A DNA stretch of 46,767 bases from Alistipes sp. CAG:435 (GTDB lineage: Bacteria; Bacteroidota; Bacteroidia; Bacteroidales; UBA932), in NCBI GenBank assembly GCA_000433355.1, contig FR893178.1:4096-50862 (forward strand). Direction: 5' to 3'. The notes beneath the pieces were generated by a model that worked only from the letters and a program-made list of their open reading frames with translations, did no database searches and had not been told where the DNA came from. Positions 23,959-32,897 of this stretch are shown one piece after another. The position numbers and the translations under genes are program-made. How positions within the stretch are numbered: position 1 is the stretch's first letter; every line of letters begins with the position of its first letter.

Positions 23959-23989
23959 CAAATATACGGAATATTTGCGAAATCGCAAA
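23959..23989 (-). promoter_or_regulatory. Promoter of tRNA-Leu
   Basis: On the minus strand TTTG (23989-23986), a 19-base spacer and TATATTTG (23966-23959) match the consensus perfectly, ending 14 bases before the tRNA 5' end. Confidence 0.85.
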
Positions 23990-24174
23990 CAAAATCAGGC
24001 ACGGATACATAATTTAGTAACATAAAAAAATAAGTTGCCTAAAATTAAGAGAATATTTTCGAGGATAGATCTATTTTCGAAGAAGGAGTGTGCCGGTGGC
24101 ACATGACTGATGAGAAAAGAGATCTAGACCGAAAAGATTCCTTAAGATGATGCAGGTTATTTTTTGAAGGTTAC

Positions 24175-25083
24175 TTAAAAACTGTAGCCCAAAGAGAACG
24201 CCAAAATATTCAAAGATGAAGCTCTCTGGTAGGCGAAATCCACCCTCACTCCGTGGAATTTGCAACCGAGGCCGGCTGACACTCCGGACGCGATCACATC
24301 AGAACCGGACGCTCGATAGCCGACACGCGCGAACACCATGCCGTTGAATCCGTACTGAACTCCTCCGGAAACAGCGAACTTTCCGGCAAAAAAACAATCA
24401 GCGTCCATTCCGGCCTCAAGGGAATGTTTTTCCTCGAAAGTCTGGCCATAGCCAGCCGCCAGCCGCACTGACGAAGGTATATGATAAGACGATCCGGAGG
24501 CATCCTTGACAGAAGTGCCCACATTGGCAAGTCCGGCGCTGAAGCGAAGCATCCTCCAACGGTACAAAGCATACACATCTGACGCGAACACACCTTGGTT
24601 CGAGTCAGAGGCAAGCCTCTCGCCGGCATATTTCAGATTGATGCCAACACTCAGCGCGTCAATCACCTTCAGTCCCAAACCTGCGGAAAACATCATGGAA
24701 GATGTCTTGAACATACCGTTGCGGTTGCCAGAGTCGTCTATGACCTCATACTCACCGCATGAATTGTAATTACCGGCGACAGAAAATCCCAGACGTTCTC
24801 CTGTCTTCATGCCTACGCCGACATCCAGCCCATCGGTTGTCATGTCACCAACAGCGGGTGAATATGCCGCTGTCACCGCAAAACGACTCTCCGAATATGG
24901 AATCACCGCAGGATTCCGGAACGCTGAAAACGAAATGTCTGAAGACGGAGCAAGAGAGACTCCGGCCATGGCCACTGAAACAGGGTCATTCCTCTGACAC
25001 ATCCAACCGAACGCCTCATCCTGGGCTTGCAAGTGGAACGCCGGCAAAAGAGCGGCGAAGACCACGATCAATACTCTTTTCAT
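24175..25083 (-). CDS. PorV/PorQ-like outer-membrane beta-barrel protein
   Basis: The 302-residue protein starts with a signal peptide (MKRVLIVVFAALLPAFHLQAQ) and continues with amphipathic beta strands. It has the opening typical of the PorV/PorQ group: after the signal, a segment with PVSVAMAGVSLAPSSDISFSA, then NPAVIPYS. It ends in LGYSF, with an aromatic C-terminal residue as in barrel proteins. In type IX secretion, PorV shuttles cargo and PorQ/PorZ are attachment-complex parts; which of these fits cannot be told. The open frame extends to 25122, overlapping the protease gene, but the ATG at 25083 directly follows that stop (25085-25087) with one base between. The pair is therefore an operon. 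Confidence 0.8.
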   Translation of the reverse strand: MKRVLIVVFAALLPAFHLQAQDEAFGWMCQRNDPVSVAMAGVSLAPSSDISFSAFRNPAVIPYSESRFAVTAAYSPAVGDMTTDGLDVGVGMKTGERLGFSVAGNYNSCGEYEVIDDSGNRNGMFKTSSMMFSAGLGLKVIDALSVGINLKYAGERLASDSNQGVFASDVYALYRWRMLRFSAGLANVGTSVKDASGSSYHIPSSVRLAAGYGQTFEEKHSLEAGMDADCFFAGKFAVSGGVQYGFNGMVFARVGYRASGSDVIASGVSAGLGCKFHGVRVDFAYQRASSLNILAFSLGYSF

Positions 25084-25084
25084 T

Positions 25085-27373
25085 CTACCTCTTGACAATA
25101 ACATAATCATACTTATCCGCACCCACAGTCAGCCCAAGTTTGTACTCTCCAGGAGCAAAGGCGCTCATGTCTATCCTGGCCGGATCGAACACATTGCACG
25201 AAACCTTCTTCTCAAGAATGACAGACCCGGATGTGGAGGCTATCTTCACCATGACATCAACAACCGCGGTGCTGCCTGGACGGACATTCAAGAAATCACG
25301 GACAGGGTTCGGATAGTAGTCAACAGCATAACTTTCATCACGTGCGACAATCTTGAAATCGGTTGAGATCTTAGCGCCAAGGCGATCCTTGGCTGTCACG
25401 GTGATCACCGCCAAGCCATTTTGCTTTTTGGCGACAACAAGCTTGCCGTCGCCACTGATCGAGACATCAGCGACACCGTCAGGAGAAATCTTCGCGGAAT
25501 ATTCCAGAGGCTCGTCGTCAGGATCCGAGAACACACCGTCCAGATAGGCAGACATCTTTCCGTCGCCGGAAAGGACAACGTCATTGATGGGCTCTGAGAC
25601 AACCGGCGGATGGTTCTCGATCACCTGATAGGCGAATTCATATACCGCCGTGCCGCCATAAACGTCAGTCGCTGTGATCTTTGCCTTCTTAGGTGTGAAA
25701 TCGGAGACCAACTCGCACAGGATCTCAAAGTTGTAGACATCAGGATCCTTGGAACCGCGGACCAGTTTCGCCCTTCCCTCAAAATCTGTAGTGACCTCGA
25801 CATTGTCGCCATCAGGATCCGACACGGTGAACGGAATCGACACGCTCTCCCACTGGCGGAATTTGAAATCACCCGTATAGGATGTCTCTATGACCGGGGG
25901 ATTGTTATTCTCTCTCCCGTACTTGGAAAGGCCGTATCTCATCGAGCCCATAACATCGAGGTATGGGCCCATTGCCTTGCCATTGTAGTTTATCAGGCTC
26001 GCGTTTGCACCTTCAAGAAGGACTTCCTTCAGATTCTCGTTGGTGAACCCTTCTCCTCCGAATTGAGAGAGCAGCAAAGCCAAAGCTCCCGAGACATGAG
26101 GACAGGCCATCGAGGTTCCTTTTAAACGGCCGTAAGATCCTGAAGCCACACAACTGTAGATGCTCTCCCCAGGAGCGCAGATGTCCACCCAACTACCATA
26201 GTTGGAGAATGAGGACAGCCTGCCTGTCATTCCGGAAGCGCCAACCGCGATCACCGGCGCGTATGACGCCGGAACACCGTTTGCTATGCCATAATTTCCC
26301 GCCGCGAAGACTACCAGACCTCCTTTCATTGGAGAGCCCGGCTTTTGGTTGCCATCCTTGTCACACCCGGCATAAGCGATAAAATAATCAATCGCAGCCG
26401 CCATTGAAGAGGAAATCCTGTCCCGCAAGGCATAGTCCTTCTCATAGGCGGAAAGCACATCGTCATGATTGAAGTCATAGTCATTGCCCCAGCTGTTCTG
26501 GCTGATGACCGCGCCGTTGTCCGCACCCCAAACTATAGCATTTTGGAAACTTGAGGCAGTACTGTTTCCCTGGAAAACCTGAGCGCTCATCAAAGTCACG
26601 CCCTTTTTCCCGGCCGCATAGTCACCTCCAGCTATTCCCGCAAGTCCCTTTCCATTGTTTCTGACCCCTGCGATTGTGCCGGCGACATGACATCCATGGT
26701 CTTCAGGGATAATATTTGAGCTGTTTCTCACGAAATTCCAGTTGACACTGCCACAGTTCCAAGCCAGATCCTCATGCTTGAGGTTGATCCCTCCGTCAAC
26801 GACACAGACAACGACCGAAGGATCTCCGGTTGTGTACTTCCAGGCGTCCTCGACATTGATGCTGTAACGACCTGAATATTCCCAAAGGTAGGCGTAGCCA
26901 GGATCGTTGGTGGAAGCGGACCTGCAGATTATGTTACGTTTTTCAGAAGCCTCTACGCCGTCAAGTGATCCGAGAATCTCCTGAGCCTTGGCAAGAGGCA
27001 GAGCAGAATCGAAGTCCACGATGTAGTACTGATGGAGGCCACATTTTCTGTGAAGCGGTTCATATTCGCCGGCGTCAGGGAAAAGACGCTCGGCATGCTT
27101 GACACCAAGGCTCTCTGAGACAGAAGATAGCAAAGCACTCCCCTTCTCCATCGCATCCGCGGCTTCAGGCGTCAATTTCACGATCATTGATCCAGGAATA
27201 TAAATTGCCTTATCAATCTCGTCTTGAGTATAGGGGCGTTGCTCTTGAAGACCGGAAGGCTTTGCATTCCCCCTGTCAGACAACAATGCATGCTCCGATT
27301 TGGAACAGGAAAAGAACAAAAATGACGAGGCCGCGAGCAGAGCAGCCGCAGATAAGAGTGAACTTACTTTCAT
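25085..27373 (-). CDS. S8 subtilisin-like protease, lipoprotein with T9SS-like C-terminus
   Basis: A 762-residue surface protease. Start ATG 27373 gives a lipoprotein signal ending FFSC (Cys23), although the frame is open to 27427. A propeptide-like region follows (about 45-150), with IYIPGSMIVKL typical of inhibitor-I9-like prodomains. The catalytic triad is Asp193 (VCVVDGGIN), His226 (DHGCHVAGT) and Ser421 (GTSMACPHVSGA), with oxyanion Asn293 (SQNSWG). Two beta-rich domains with DPDGD and DPDDE cadherin-like calcium motifs come next. The last 75 residues (YYPNPVRDFLNVRPG to the end KYDYVIVKR) look like a type A secretion-tail domain. A lipobox together with such a tail is unusual. It is followed at once by a PorV/PorQ-like gene. 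Confidence 0.9.
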   Translation of the reverse strand: MKVSSLLSAAALLAASSFLFFSCSKSEHALLSDRGNAKPSGLQEQRPYTQDEIDKAIYIPGSMIVKLTPEAADAMEKGSALLSSVSESLGVKHAERLFPDAGEYEPLHRKCGLHQYYIVDFDSALPLAKAQEILGSLDGVEASEKRNIICRSASTNDPGYAYLWEYSGRYSINVEDAWKYTTGDPSVVVCVVDGGINLKHEDLAWNCGSVNWNFVRNSSNIIPEDHGCHVAGTIAGVRNNGKGLAGIAGGDYAAGKKGVTLMSAQVFQGNSTASSFQNAIVWGADNGAVISQNSWGNDYDFNHDDVLSAYEKDYALRDRISSSMAAAIDYFIAYAGCDKDGNQKPGSPMKGGLVVFAAGNYGIANGVPASYAPVIAVGASGMTGRLSSFSNYGSWVDICAPGESIYSCVASGSYGRLKGTSMACPHVSGALALLLSQFGGEGFTNENLKEVLLEGANASLINYNGKAMGPYLDVMGSMRYGLSKYGRENNNPPVIETSYTGDFKFRQWESVSIPFTVSDPDGDNVEVTTDFEGRAKLVRGSKDPDVYNFEILCELVSDFTPKKAKITATDVYGGTAVYEFAYQVIENHPPVVSEPINDVVLSGDGKMSAYLDGVFSDPDDEPLEYSAKISPDGVADVSISGDGKLVVAKKQNGLAVITVTAKDRLGAKISTDFKIVARDESYAVDYYPNPVRDFLNVRPGSTAVVDVMVKIASTSGSVILEKKVSCNVFDPARIDMSAFAPGEYKLGLTVGADKYDYVIVKR

Positions 27374-27385
27374 ATTTTCGAAAAA

Positions 27386-27417
27386 AAGGGATCCGAACCG
27401 TACAATCCGGATCCCTT
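27386..27417 (-). terminator. Intrinsic terminator of the susCD operon
   Basis: AAGGGATCCG (27386-27395) and CGGATCCCTT (27408-27417) form a perfect 10-bp stem. On the minus strand it is followed directly by seven Ts. It lies 21 bases after the stop of the last operon gene and just before the protease start, separating the two units. Confidence 0.85.
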
Positions 27418-27438
27418 GAAAAATCAAAGATATATAAA

Positions 27439-30400
27439 TTATTTCAATTCAAGAAGCTTGGCGCGGCCGGATTTCGCGGTTCTCGCGTCCACTTTCTTGC
27501 CTTGAGCATCGCGTAACTTAGTGTCACGTGCAATGGTCATACTTGACGGAAGCGACTTGGTGTCAAAACGAACACTCTTGCCGGTCTTTGGAGCGGAGAG
27601 GCTCTTTACCGACTTGGAGGCGGCTGACGGAGTCAATGTCGCCGGATTTACTATGTAGTCGGCATCTGAGAAAGTGTACCATTCCTTAGTTGATGTGGAC
27701 TGCCCCAGAACACCCCAGTACTTGGCATAGACCTCCGGCCTTTCTTCGGACAGCTTATACACCACGTTCTCGAACTTGATGGTCTTGTCCGCAGACTTGG
27801 TGACAGTGGCGATCTCTCCTGTGTCAGGATCACCGGTGCAGACATAATCGTCATTGGTGATTCCAGAGACATAGAAATTGTAGGATGAACTTGAAGAGAA
27901 GTTACCATAGACCAGTGAGCACTTGTCGCCTTCCGCATCATAAATGAGAGGAATGCCATCGATTCCTATGCCATCCAAAGCGATCGTCTCGTCAGGAAGG
28001 GCTTCCCTAAGGACAACATTGTAGGTTGTGTCATTACCTGTCTTTATAGACTTTGTGCTGAGGGTGTAGCTTCCGAGCCAGGCTTTGTATGCAGACGAGG
28101 CCTCCTTGAGCTTTGTCATGTCCGAAATTGTCACCTCTGGCCAGAAATTGCCCTTGCCTGCGTTCTCTCCGGCCTGTATCTGCCAAGTCAGGCAGAATGA
28201 GTGGAATTTACCTTTCTCACAAGAACCGGCGTAAACGGTCATACCGCCTCCTTTTTCAAGGACGTAACCAGTAAGAATGACTGACGGATCTTCGATGTTC
28301 CATCCATAAGCGGCGTAAACCTTATAATTGTAGTTGAACTTTCCGGAAAGATAAATGTCACAGTCACCATATTTCGGATTGTTCCATGCCTCTGAAAACT
28401 TCTGCTCCTTGAGGATGAACTTCCCGTCAGAGAACTCAGCCTCAACAGGCGCCAATCCGTTCTCGTCCTGGTTTGGGAGTCCGGTAACATTGTAAGTGCT
28501 GCCATTAACTTTCTCAGAGACGGTCAAGACGTTGTCACCCATTTTCCATCTTCCGATGAAGTCGGCATACGTAGCGACAGAGACAGGTTCCTTCTTTTCG
28601 AATTCAAAAGTCTTGTAGTCACCGGTAGGAGTTCCGTCAGCGGCGATTCCCGCGGCCACAGCCACATATTTGCCGAAGTCCTTCTCTCCGAAGCTGTCTG
28701 AACCGGTTGAGCCATCGGCGTGGACAAGCATATCATAGATTTCATCACGACCGTAGACATCGCCCAACAGATCGAAATAGTACAGCACGTCATCGCTGAG
28801 CAGCAAGGCGGCGTTCACAGGTGATCCGCCAAGTTTCGCATAATCCTCTTCAGAATAGAAGGTTAGGGTGTAAGGCACTGTTGAGCCACTCACAGTGTTG
28901 GTGATGACCTCTGGGTACTTCTTGTCTTCAGGATCAGTGCTGTATGAAAGCGTCCATGCGTTGTTCTCCTTGAATTCGATCGCGGAAACGGTGTTAAGGA
29001 TCATAGAGCAAGTCTCAGCTTTCTCACCCTCCGGATAAACGGATGATGAGACATAGCCATAGACATTCACATATCCTCCTACCTTGGAAGCGAGATCGAA
29101 CGACGCAAGCGGAGCTTCAAACACCACTTTCTGTCCCATCGGAGCCTTGATGAAATATGTGTCACCTTCCTTCTCAAGTTTGCCGGAAGTGATGACGTAC
29201 GCAGGGAATTCAGTCACCCAGCCGAGATAGGAAGATGTCGGGGCGGTCACACTGGATGTCTCGGCCGTCACTTCGTATGAAGTGGCCTCAACCGAAACGA
29301 CCTCCGTCTCCTTATCAGTCTTCTTCACACCGTTCAGAGTGATCACCTTGCCGACAGGAAGCGCGGAGGTGGCTCCTGTCACGTACAGGCAGCTTGTTCC
29401 ATCGGAAACAACAGCAGAGTTATCAGAAGTGGCAAGGACGGTCTCCTTGTAAAGGGTGACCGGAGTATTGTCAGCCACATTGGCAAGGGAAGCGATGTCG
29501 GTGGCCACAGTCTCGGCAGGGTACTGGATGACATAGAAGACATTAGGAGTCTCACCCGTCACAGTGTTGATGACATCAACCTCCGCGGAACGGAACGACC
29601 CCGCCGTGTTTGCCTCGCAAACCAAGGTATAGACATCGACATGGGTTGCCTTTGTCTGAGGAGCCACGCTGATCCACTTCTGGGTTCTGTCAACATACAA
29701 TTCATAGTCCATGTTGGTGGTCACGGAAACTTTGACCTCACCACCTGCCGCAGGGACAGGCTTGACGTCAGCCTCGGCGGTAAGCACACCGTCCTCAAAG
29801 ACAAGAGATTTGATGTCGGTCTTTCCTCGGCCGTTGCTGGCATAGACAAAGACTTTTCCTGTTGCGTTCTCACTGTGCTTCACTCCGATGTAGCCAGGCA
29901 CCTCTCCTTTAGGAAGAGAGATCACCCTGGCCTCCCATCCAGAGGTGCAGTTGAGGATGTCAACCTCTACCTCATCTCCTTCTGAAACACCTTTGAGGGA
30001 ATATGGGTAAGTATATTCGTCACCACCTACAGGAACACCGAGATCCTTGCGAGCGTCGAATACCAAATAGAAAGGAAGCTCCTTCTGGATGGTGTAGGCC
30101 TCGCCGTTGATGAAGAAAGTCACGGTTGTGTCTCCATCCTCGATCGAAATAGTGGAGCCACCAGGATTGCCAAGTACATCCACGTCGGCCCATGTCTCAC
30201 CTTTGTCATAGGAGATCTGCCACTTGCCATCACGGATACGGAGCTGAGGGACAGCCGAATGGACAGGGATCTTGTTGCCGGCAGAGTCAAGAAGCGGCTT
30301 GCCGTCAACTGCCCAGTAGAACTCTCCGTCAGCCTCGACAACACCCACAACAGGAGTGTCGCCCTTGTCTCCCTTCTCTCCGTCCACACCGTCTGTGATG

Positions 30401-30672
30401 ACAGCGGTGGTACCGTCAGAGAAAGTGATTGTGTAACCATTGTCACCAGGAGTGACAGAAGTGACGTAGATATTACCCTGGATTGCAGCCACAATCGACT
30501 GCATTCCAGGTATAGTTATCTTATTGATCTCGTTGACGGTTTTTTCAAGGGCGTCAACTCTCACAACAAGGTCATCAAACTTTTCGTAAAGATCATCGTT
30601 GTCAGCGCAACCGCCAGCAAGAGCCAATGTCGCGGTCATGGCGGCAGCCATCAAAGTTTTAATTGCCTTCAT
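27439..30672 (-). CDS. Large DUF4988-type surface lipoprotein, 1077 aa
   Basis: A lipoprotein signal ends with Cys22 (LALAGGC). Next is a coiled coil (about 25-60, DLYEKFDDLVVRVDALEKTV) and a DUF4988-like segment with the collagen-like DGEKGDKGDTP. A BACON-like Ig domain (about 300-385) and an OB-like domain with TPVTLYKETVLATSDNSAVV follow. The rest contains modules with aromatic-rich WLGSYT or IGRWKMG starts and a middle module with FGKYVAVAAGIAADGTPTGDYK. The same two module types occur in the BACON lipoprotein upstream. The role is probably binding of the nutrient imported by the SusC/D pair; the ligand is unknown. It lies 20 bases downstream of that gene and is last in the operon. Confidence 0.85.
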   Translation of the reverse strand: MKAIKTLMAAAMTATLALAGGCADNDDLYEKFDDLVVRVDALEKTVNEINKITIPGMQSIVAAIQGNIYVTSVTPGDNGYTITFSDGTTAVITDGVDGEKGDKGDTPVVGVVEADGEFYWAVDGKPLLDSAGNKIPVHSAVPQLRIRDGKWQISYDKGETWADVDVLGNPGGSTISIEDGDTTVTFFINGEAYTIQKELPFYLVFDARKDLGVPVGGDEYTYPYSLKGVSEGDEVEVDILNCTSGWEARVISLPKGEVPGYIGVKHSENATGKVFVYASNGRGKTDIKSLVFEDGVLTAEADVKPVPAAGGEVKVSVTTNMDYELYVDRTQKWISVAPQTKATHVDVYTLVCEANTAGSFRSAEVDVINTVTGETPNVFYVIQYPAETVATDIASLANVADNTPVTLYKETVLATSDNSAVVSDGTSCLYVTGATSALPVGKVITLNGVKKTDKETEVVSVEATSYEVTAETSSVTAPTSSYLGWVTEFPAYVITSGKLEKEGDTYFIKAPMGQKVVFEAPLASFDLASKVGGYVNVYGYVSSSVYPEGEKAETCSMILNTVSAIEFKENNAWTLSYSTDPEDKKYPEVITNTVSGSTVPYTLTFYSEEDYAKLGGSPVNAALLLSDDVLYYFDLLGDVYGRDEIYDMLVHADGSTGSDSFGEKDFGKYVAVAAGIAADGTPTGDYKTFEFEKKEPVSVATYADFIGRWKMGDNVLTVSEKVNGSTYNVTGLPNQDENGLAPVEAEFSDGKFILKEQKFSEAWNNPKYGDCDIYLSGKFNYNYKVYAAYGWNIEDPSVILTGYVLEKGGGMTVYAGSCEKGKFHSFCLTWQIQAGENAGKGNFWPEVTISDMTKLKEASSAYKAWLGSYTLSTKSIKTGNDTTYNVVLREALPDETIALDGIGIDGIPLIYDAEGDKCSLVYGNFSSSSSYNFYVSGITNDDYVCTGDPDTGEIATVTKSADKTIKFENVVYKLSEERPEVYAKYWGVLGQSTSTKEWYTFSDADYIVNPATLTPSAASKSVKSLSAPKTGKSVRFDTKSLPSSMTIARDTKLRDAQGKKVDARTAKSGRAKLLELK

Positions 30673-30692
30673 ATTATGACTGTTTTATGGTT

Positions 30693-32882
30693 TTACTTTA
30701 CTACAATTCTTTTTCCCAGCAAGTGAGAAACCTCAGGCAGAGCCTTATATGGGGTGCAGAACTCAAATGGTCCATTAGCGGATATGGTCCTGAAGCTGTT
30801 CCTGTCGACCTTGACCCAAGTACCTTTGGTCTTGTCCAGACTCATAGTCTTGACAGAAGTGGTGCCGGACTTGACACCGGTAAGAGGGAACTCGTCAGGC
30901 TTGCTCTTGAAGGTATACACACCTCCGTCTGGATCAGAGATAGGCACAGCGATCAATTCCATACGGTTGTAGGTAAAGTCTCCGCCACCCTGAAGCTGGA
31001 ATGAGTTTCCGGTGAACTTGACTGAACCATCGCTCTGCAATGTCCCGGTCGCCACATCGTAAGCGCCATTACCACCGGACGTGATGTAATATTCCTTACC
31101 GTCAGTGTGGATGAACTTACCTACGTAGTACAGATTGCAGGCACCCTCAGAAGCTCCGATGTCAACATTGTCCGCGATAGGCTCATCATCGTTGCCGTAT
31201 AGCACGATGCTGCCTGACTCTGAGTCGAATGTAACCTCGGCAGGCTCGAAGAAATCCTGATCCATCTGCCAGCCCTTCATGTTGATGGTCTTGTCAGCCA
31301 CCTTCTGAGTGAGGGCGATGTCGAATGCCCCGGCATTTATGCTCCAGTTCCCAAGCCATTTCTTGTAGGCGTCCGAGCCGCCACCGCCAGGATTGTCGCC
31401 ACTGCCACCCTTCTTGGTGAGAGTCGTAGGCAGAGGTGTCTTGTCCTTACTGATAGTGAGATATTTGCCATCTGCTGTGGCAGCGACGAACTGGACTCTC
31501 TCAAGATCATAGCTTGATCCGTCGCTGAAGCTCACATGGCCTGCGGCAAGCTTGGCCGTGCTGCCTGAAATGGTTCCTGTGAAGATCACATACTTTCCGG
31601 TGGCGAAGCTGGATTCTCCCCATCCGCCGAAGAGGCCGACGGTGCATTCACCATACTTTTGGGTCGATACGGTGCCGAGTCCATCCTGAGCGCGGACTTC
31701 AATACCCTTTGTGGCAGAGTCATAAGTGGCAGTGACAGGGAATGACTGTCCCTCGATGCCGGTGATGGTATAGCTGGTCCCCTTCTCAAGCGTGGAGATC
31801 TTCCAAGTGTCAGTCGCCGATCCTCTCGTGACTGTCCAGTCTCCAAGCCAAGCGTCATAGCCCTCTGCGGAGCCACCACCGCTGGTAACAGTGAAATCAC
31901 TGTAGGCATAGTGACCAGTGGCGGCACCATCATCAGTGAATCCGATCGCAAACGCGATGTAGTCGCCGGCATCCATTGGATCGAACACCTCGTAATCGCT
32001 ATCCTCGTAAAGGAAAGTGGAGAACTCCACCGGGTATCCGAACTGGTTGTAAAGTTCAACAATATTCATTATCTCTTTCCTCACGGCATCAGCCACCTCA
32101 ATTGCGAAATCATCCATTTCCAATCCACTTTCAGTGAATTCAGACTTGCTGACGTAGTAGATGCTGTACTTGCCTGACAGAGCCGGATCAGCCACATCAT
32201 TGTAAATGTAAGCCGCTTGCTCGCCTTCATAATCCTTGATACCACCATAACGGACAGTCCAGTTGGCGTCAACACTCATGTAGGACAAGTTGTTTTGGAC
32301 CACGGAAATCACACCGCTGTCATGGCCGAGCTTCCACTCGACATTTCCCGAACGCGACATATCAGCAGGTGTTCCCTTAATGGTGTTCTCTGCGATGGCG
32401 ACGTTAAGGTTGTTCTCGGTGACAGTCACGGTGATCCAATCCACATCCGCACTCGCAGTAATGGTCTCATCATACTCGTAAGGGAAATCGAATGAGACAG
32501 CCTTGTGGGAAGCATTGATGCCAGAAGGATTGAAACCAGTGCTGTAGAAACCGAACTGCTGAACCGTGAAATCAGACTTAGCGTCACCCGACTTCACAGT
32601 GACAGTGGCATACCTGGACTCATAACTTTCATTCGCAGGAGCGGTGACAGTGGCCACATTGTCTTTCACAGAAACCTGGCACCAGTCCTTGTCAACCGTC
32701 ACCTCGATAGGAGACTCGGTAACGAACTCGATTGTACCCTCGCCACCTTTGGCGGGAATCTTAAGATTGTTTTCCTTGACGGATATTGTCTGGGCCTCGC
32801 TCCCATCCACCTCCTGCTTGGAGCAGGAAGAGGATGCGATTATAGCCAAGGCCATGAATATTGCTGAAATTATCTTTTTCAT
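30693..32882 (-). CDS. BACON-domain surface lipoprotein, 729 aa
   Basis: A lipoprotein signal ends SSSC (Cys20). Two BACON-type Ig domains follow (about 30-110 and 120-200, with VDKDWCQVSVKDN and SADVDWITVTV), a fold linked to carbohydrate, mucin or protein binding at the surface. A middle module (about 205-340) ends in GDYIAFAIGFTDDGAATGHY. Then come two copies of a beta-rich module that begin YDAWLGDWTV and YKKWLGNWSI, resembling lipocalin-like folds. These modules also occur in the next gene, so the two lipoproteins share parts. It sits within the six-gene operon, 15 bases after the DUF4302 gene. No catalytic motif is seen. Confidence 0.88.
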   Translation of the reverse strand: MKKIISAIFMALAIIASSSCSKQEVDGSEAQTISVKENNLKIPAKGGEGTIEFVTESPIEVTVDKDWCQVSVKDNVATVTAPANESYESRYATVTVKSGDAKSDFTVQQFGFYSTGFNPSGINASHKAVSFDFPYEYDETITASADVDWITVTVTENNLNVAIAENTIKGTPADMSRSGNVEWKLGHDSGVISVVQNNLSYMSVDANWTVRYGGIKDYEGEQAAYIYNDVADPALSGKYSIYYVSKSEFTESGLEMDDFAIEVADAVRKEIMNIVELYNQFGYPVEFSTFLYEDSDYEVFDPMDAGDYIAFAIGFTDDGAATGHYAYSDFTVTSGGGSAEGYDAWLGDWTVTRGSATDTWKISTLEKGTSYTITGIEGQSFPVTATYDSATKGIEVRAQDGLGTVSTQKYGECTVGLFGGWGESSFATGKYVIFTGTISGSTAKLAAGHVSFSDGSSYDLERVQFVAATADGKYLTISKDKTPLPTTLTKKGGSGDNPGGGGSDAYKKWLGNWSINAGAFDIALTQKVADKTINMKGWQMDQDFFEPAEVTFDSESGSIVLYGNDDEPIADNVDIGASEGACNLYYVGKFIHTDGKEYYITSGGNGAYDVATGTLQSDGSVKFTGNSFQLQGGGDFTYNRMELIAVPISDPDGGVYTFKSKPDEFPLTGVKSGTTSVKTMSLDKTKGTWVKVDRNSFRTISANGPFEFCTPYKALPEVSHLLGKRIVVK

Positions 32883-32897
32883 GATAAAGCCTTTTCG

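Noticed and set aside
24071..24265. Minus-strand open frame of 64 aa after the PorV/PorQ-like gene
   Set aside because: It overlaps the 3' end of that gene in another frame and has no coding features.
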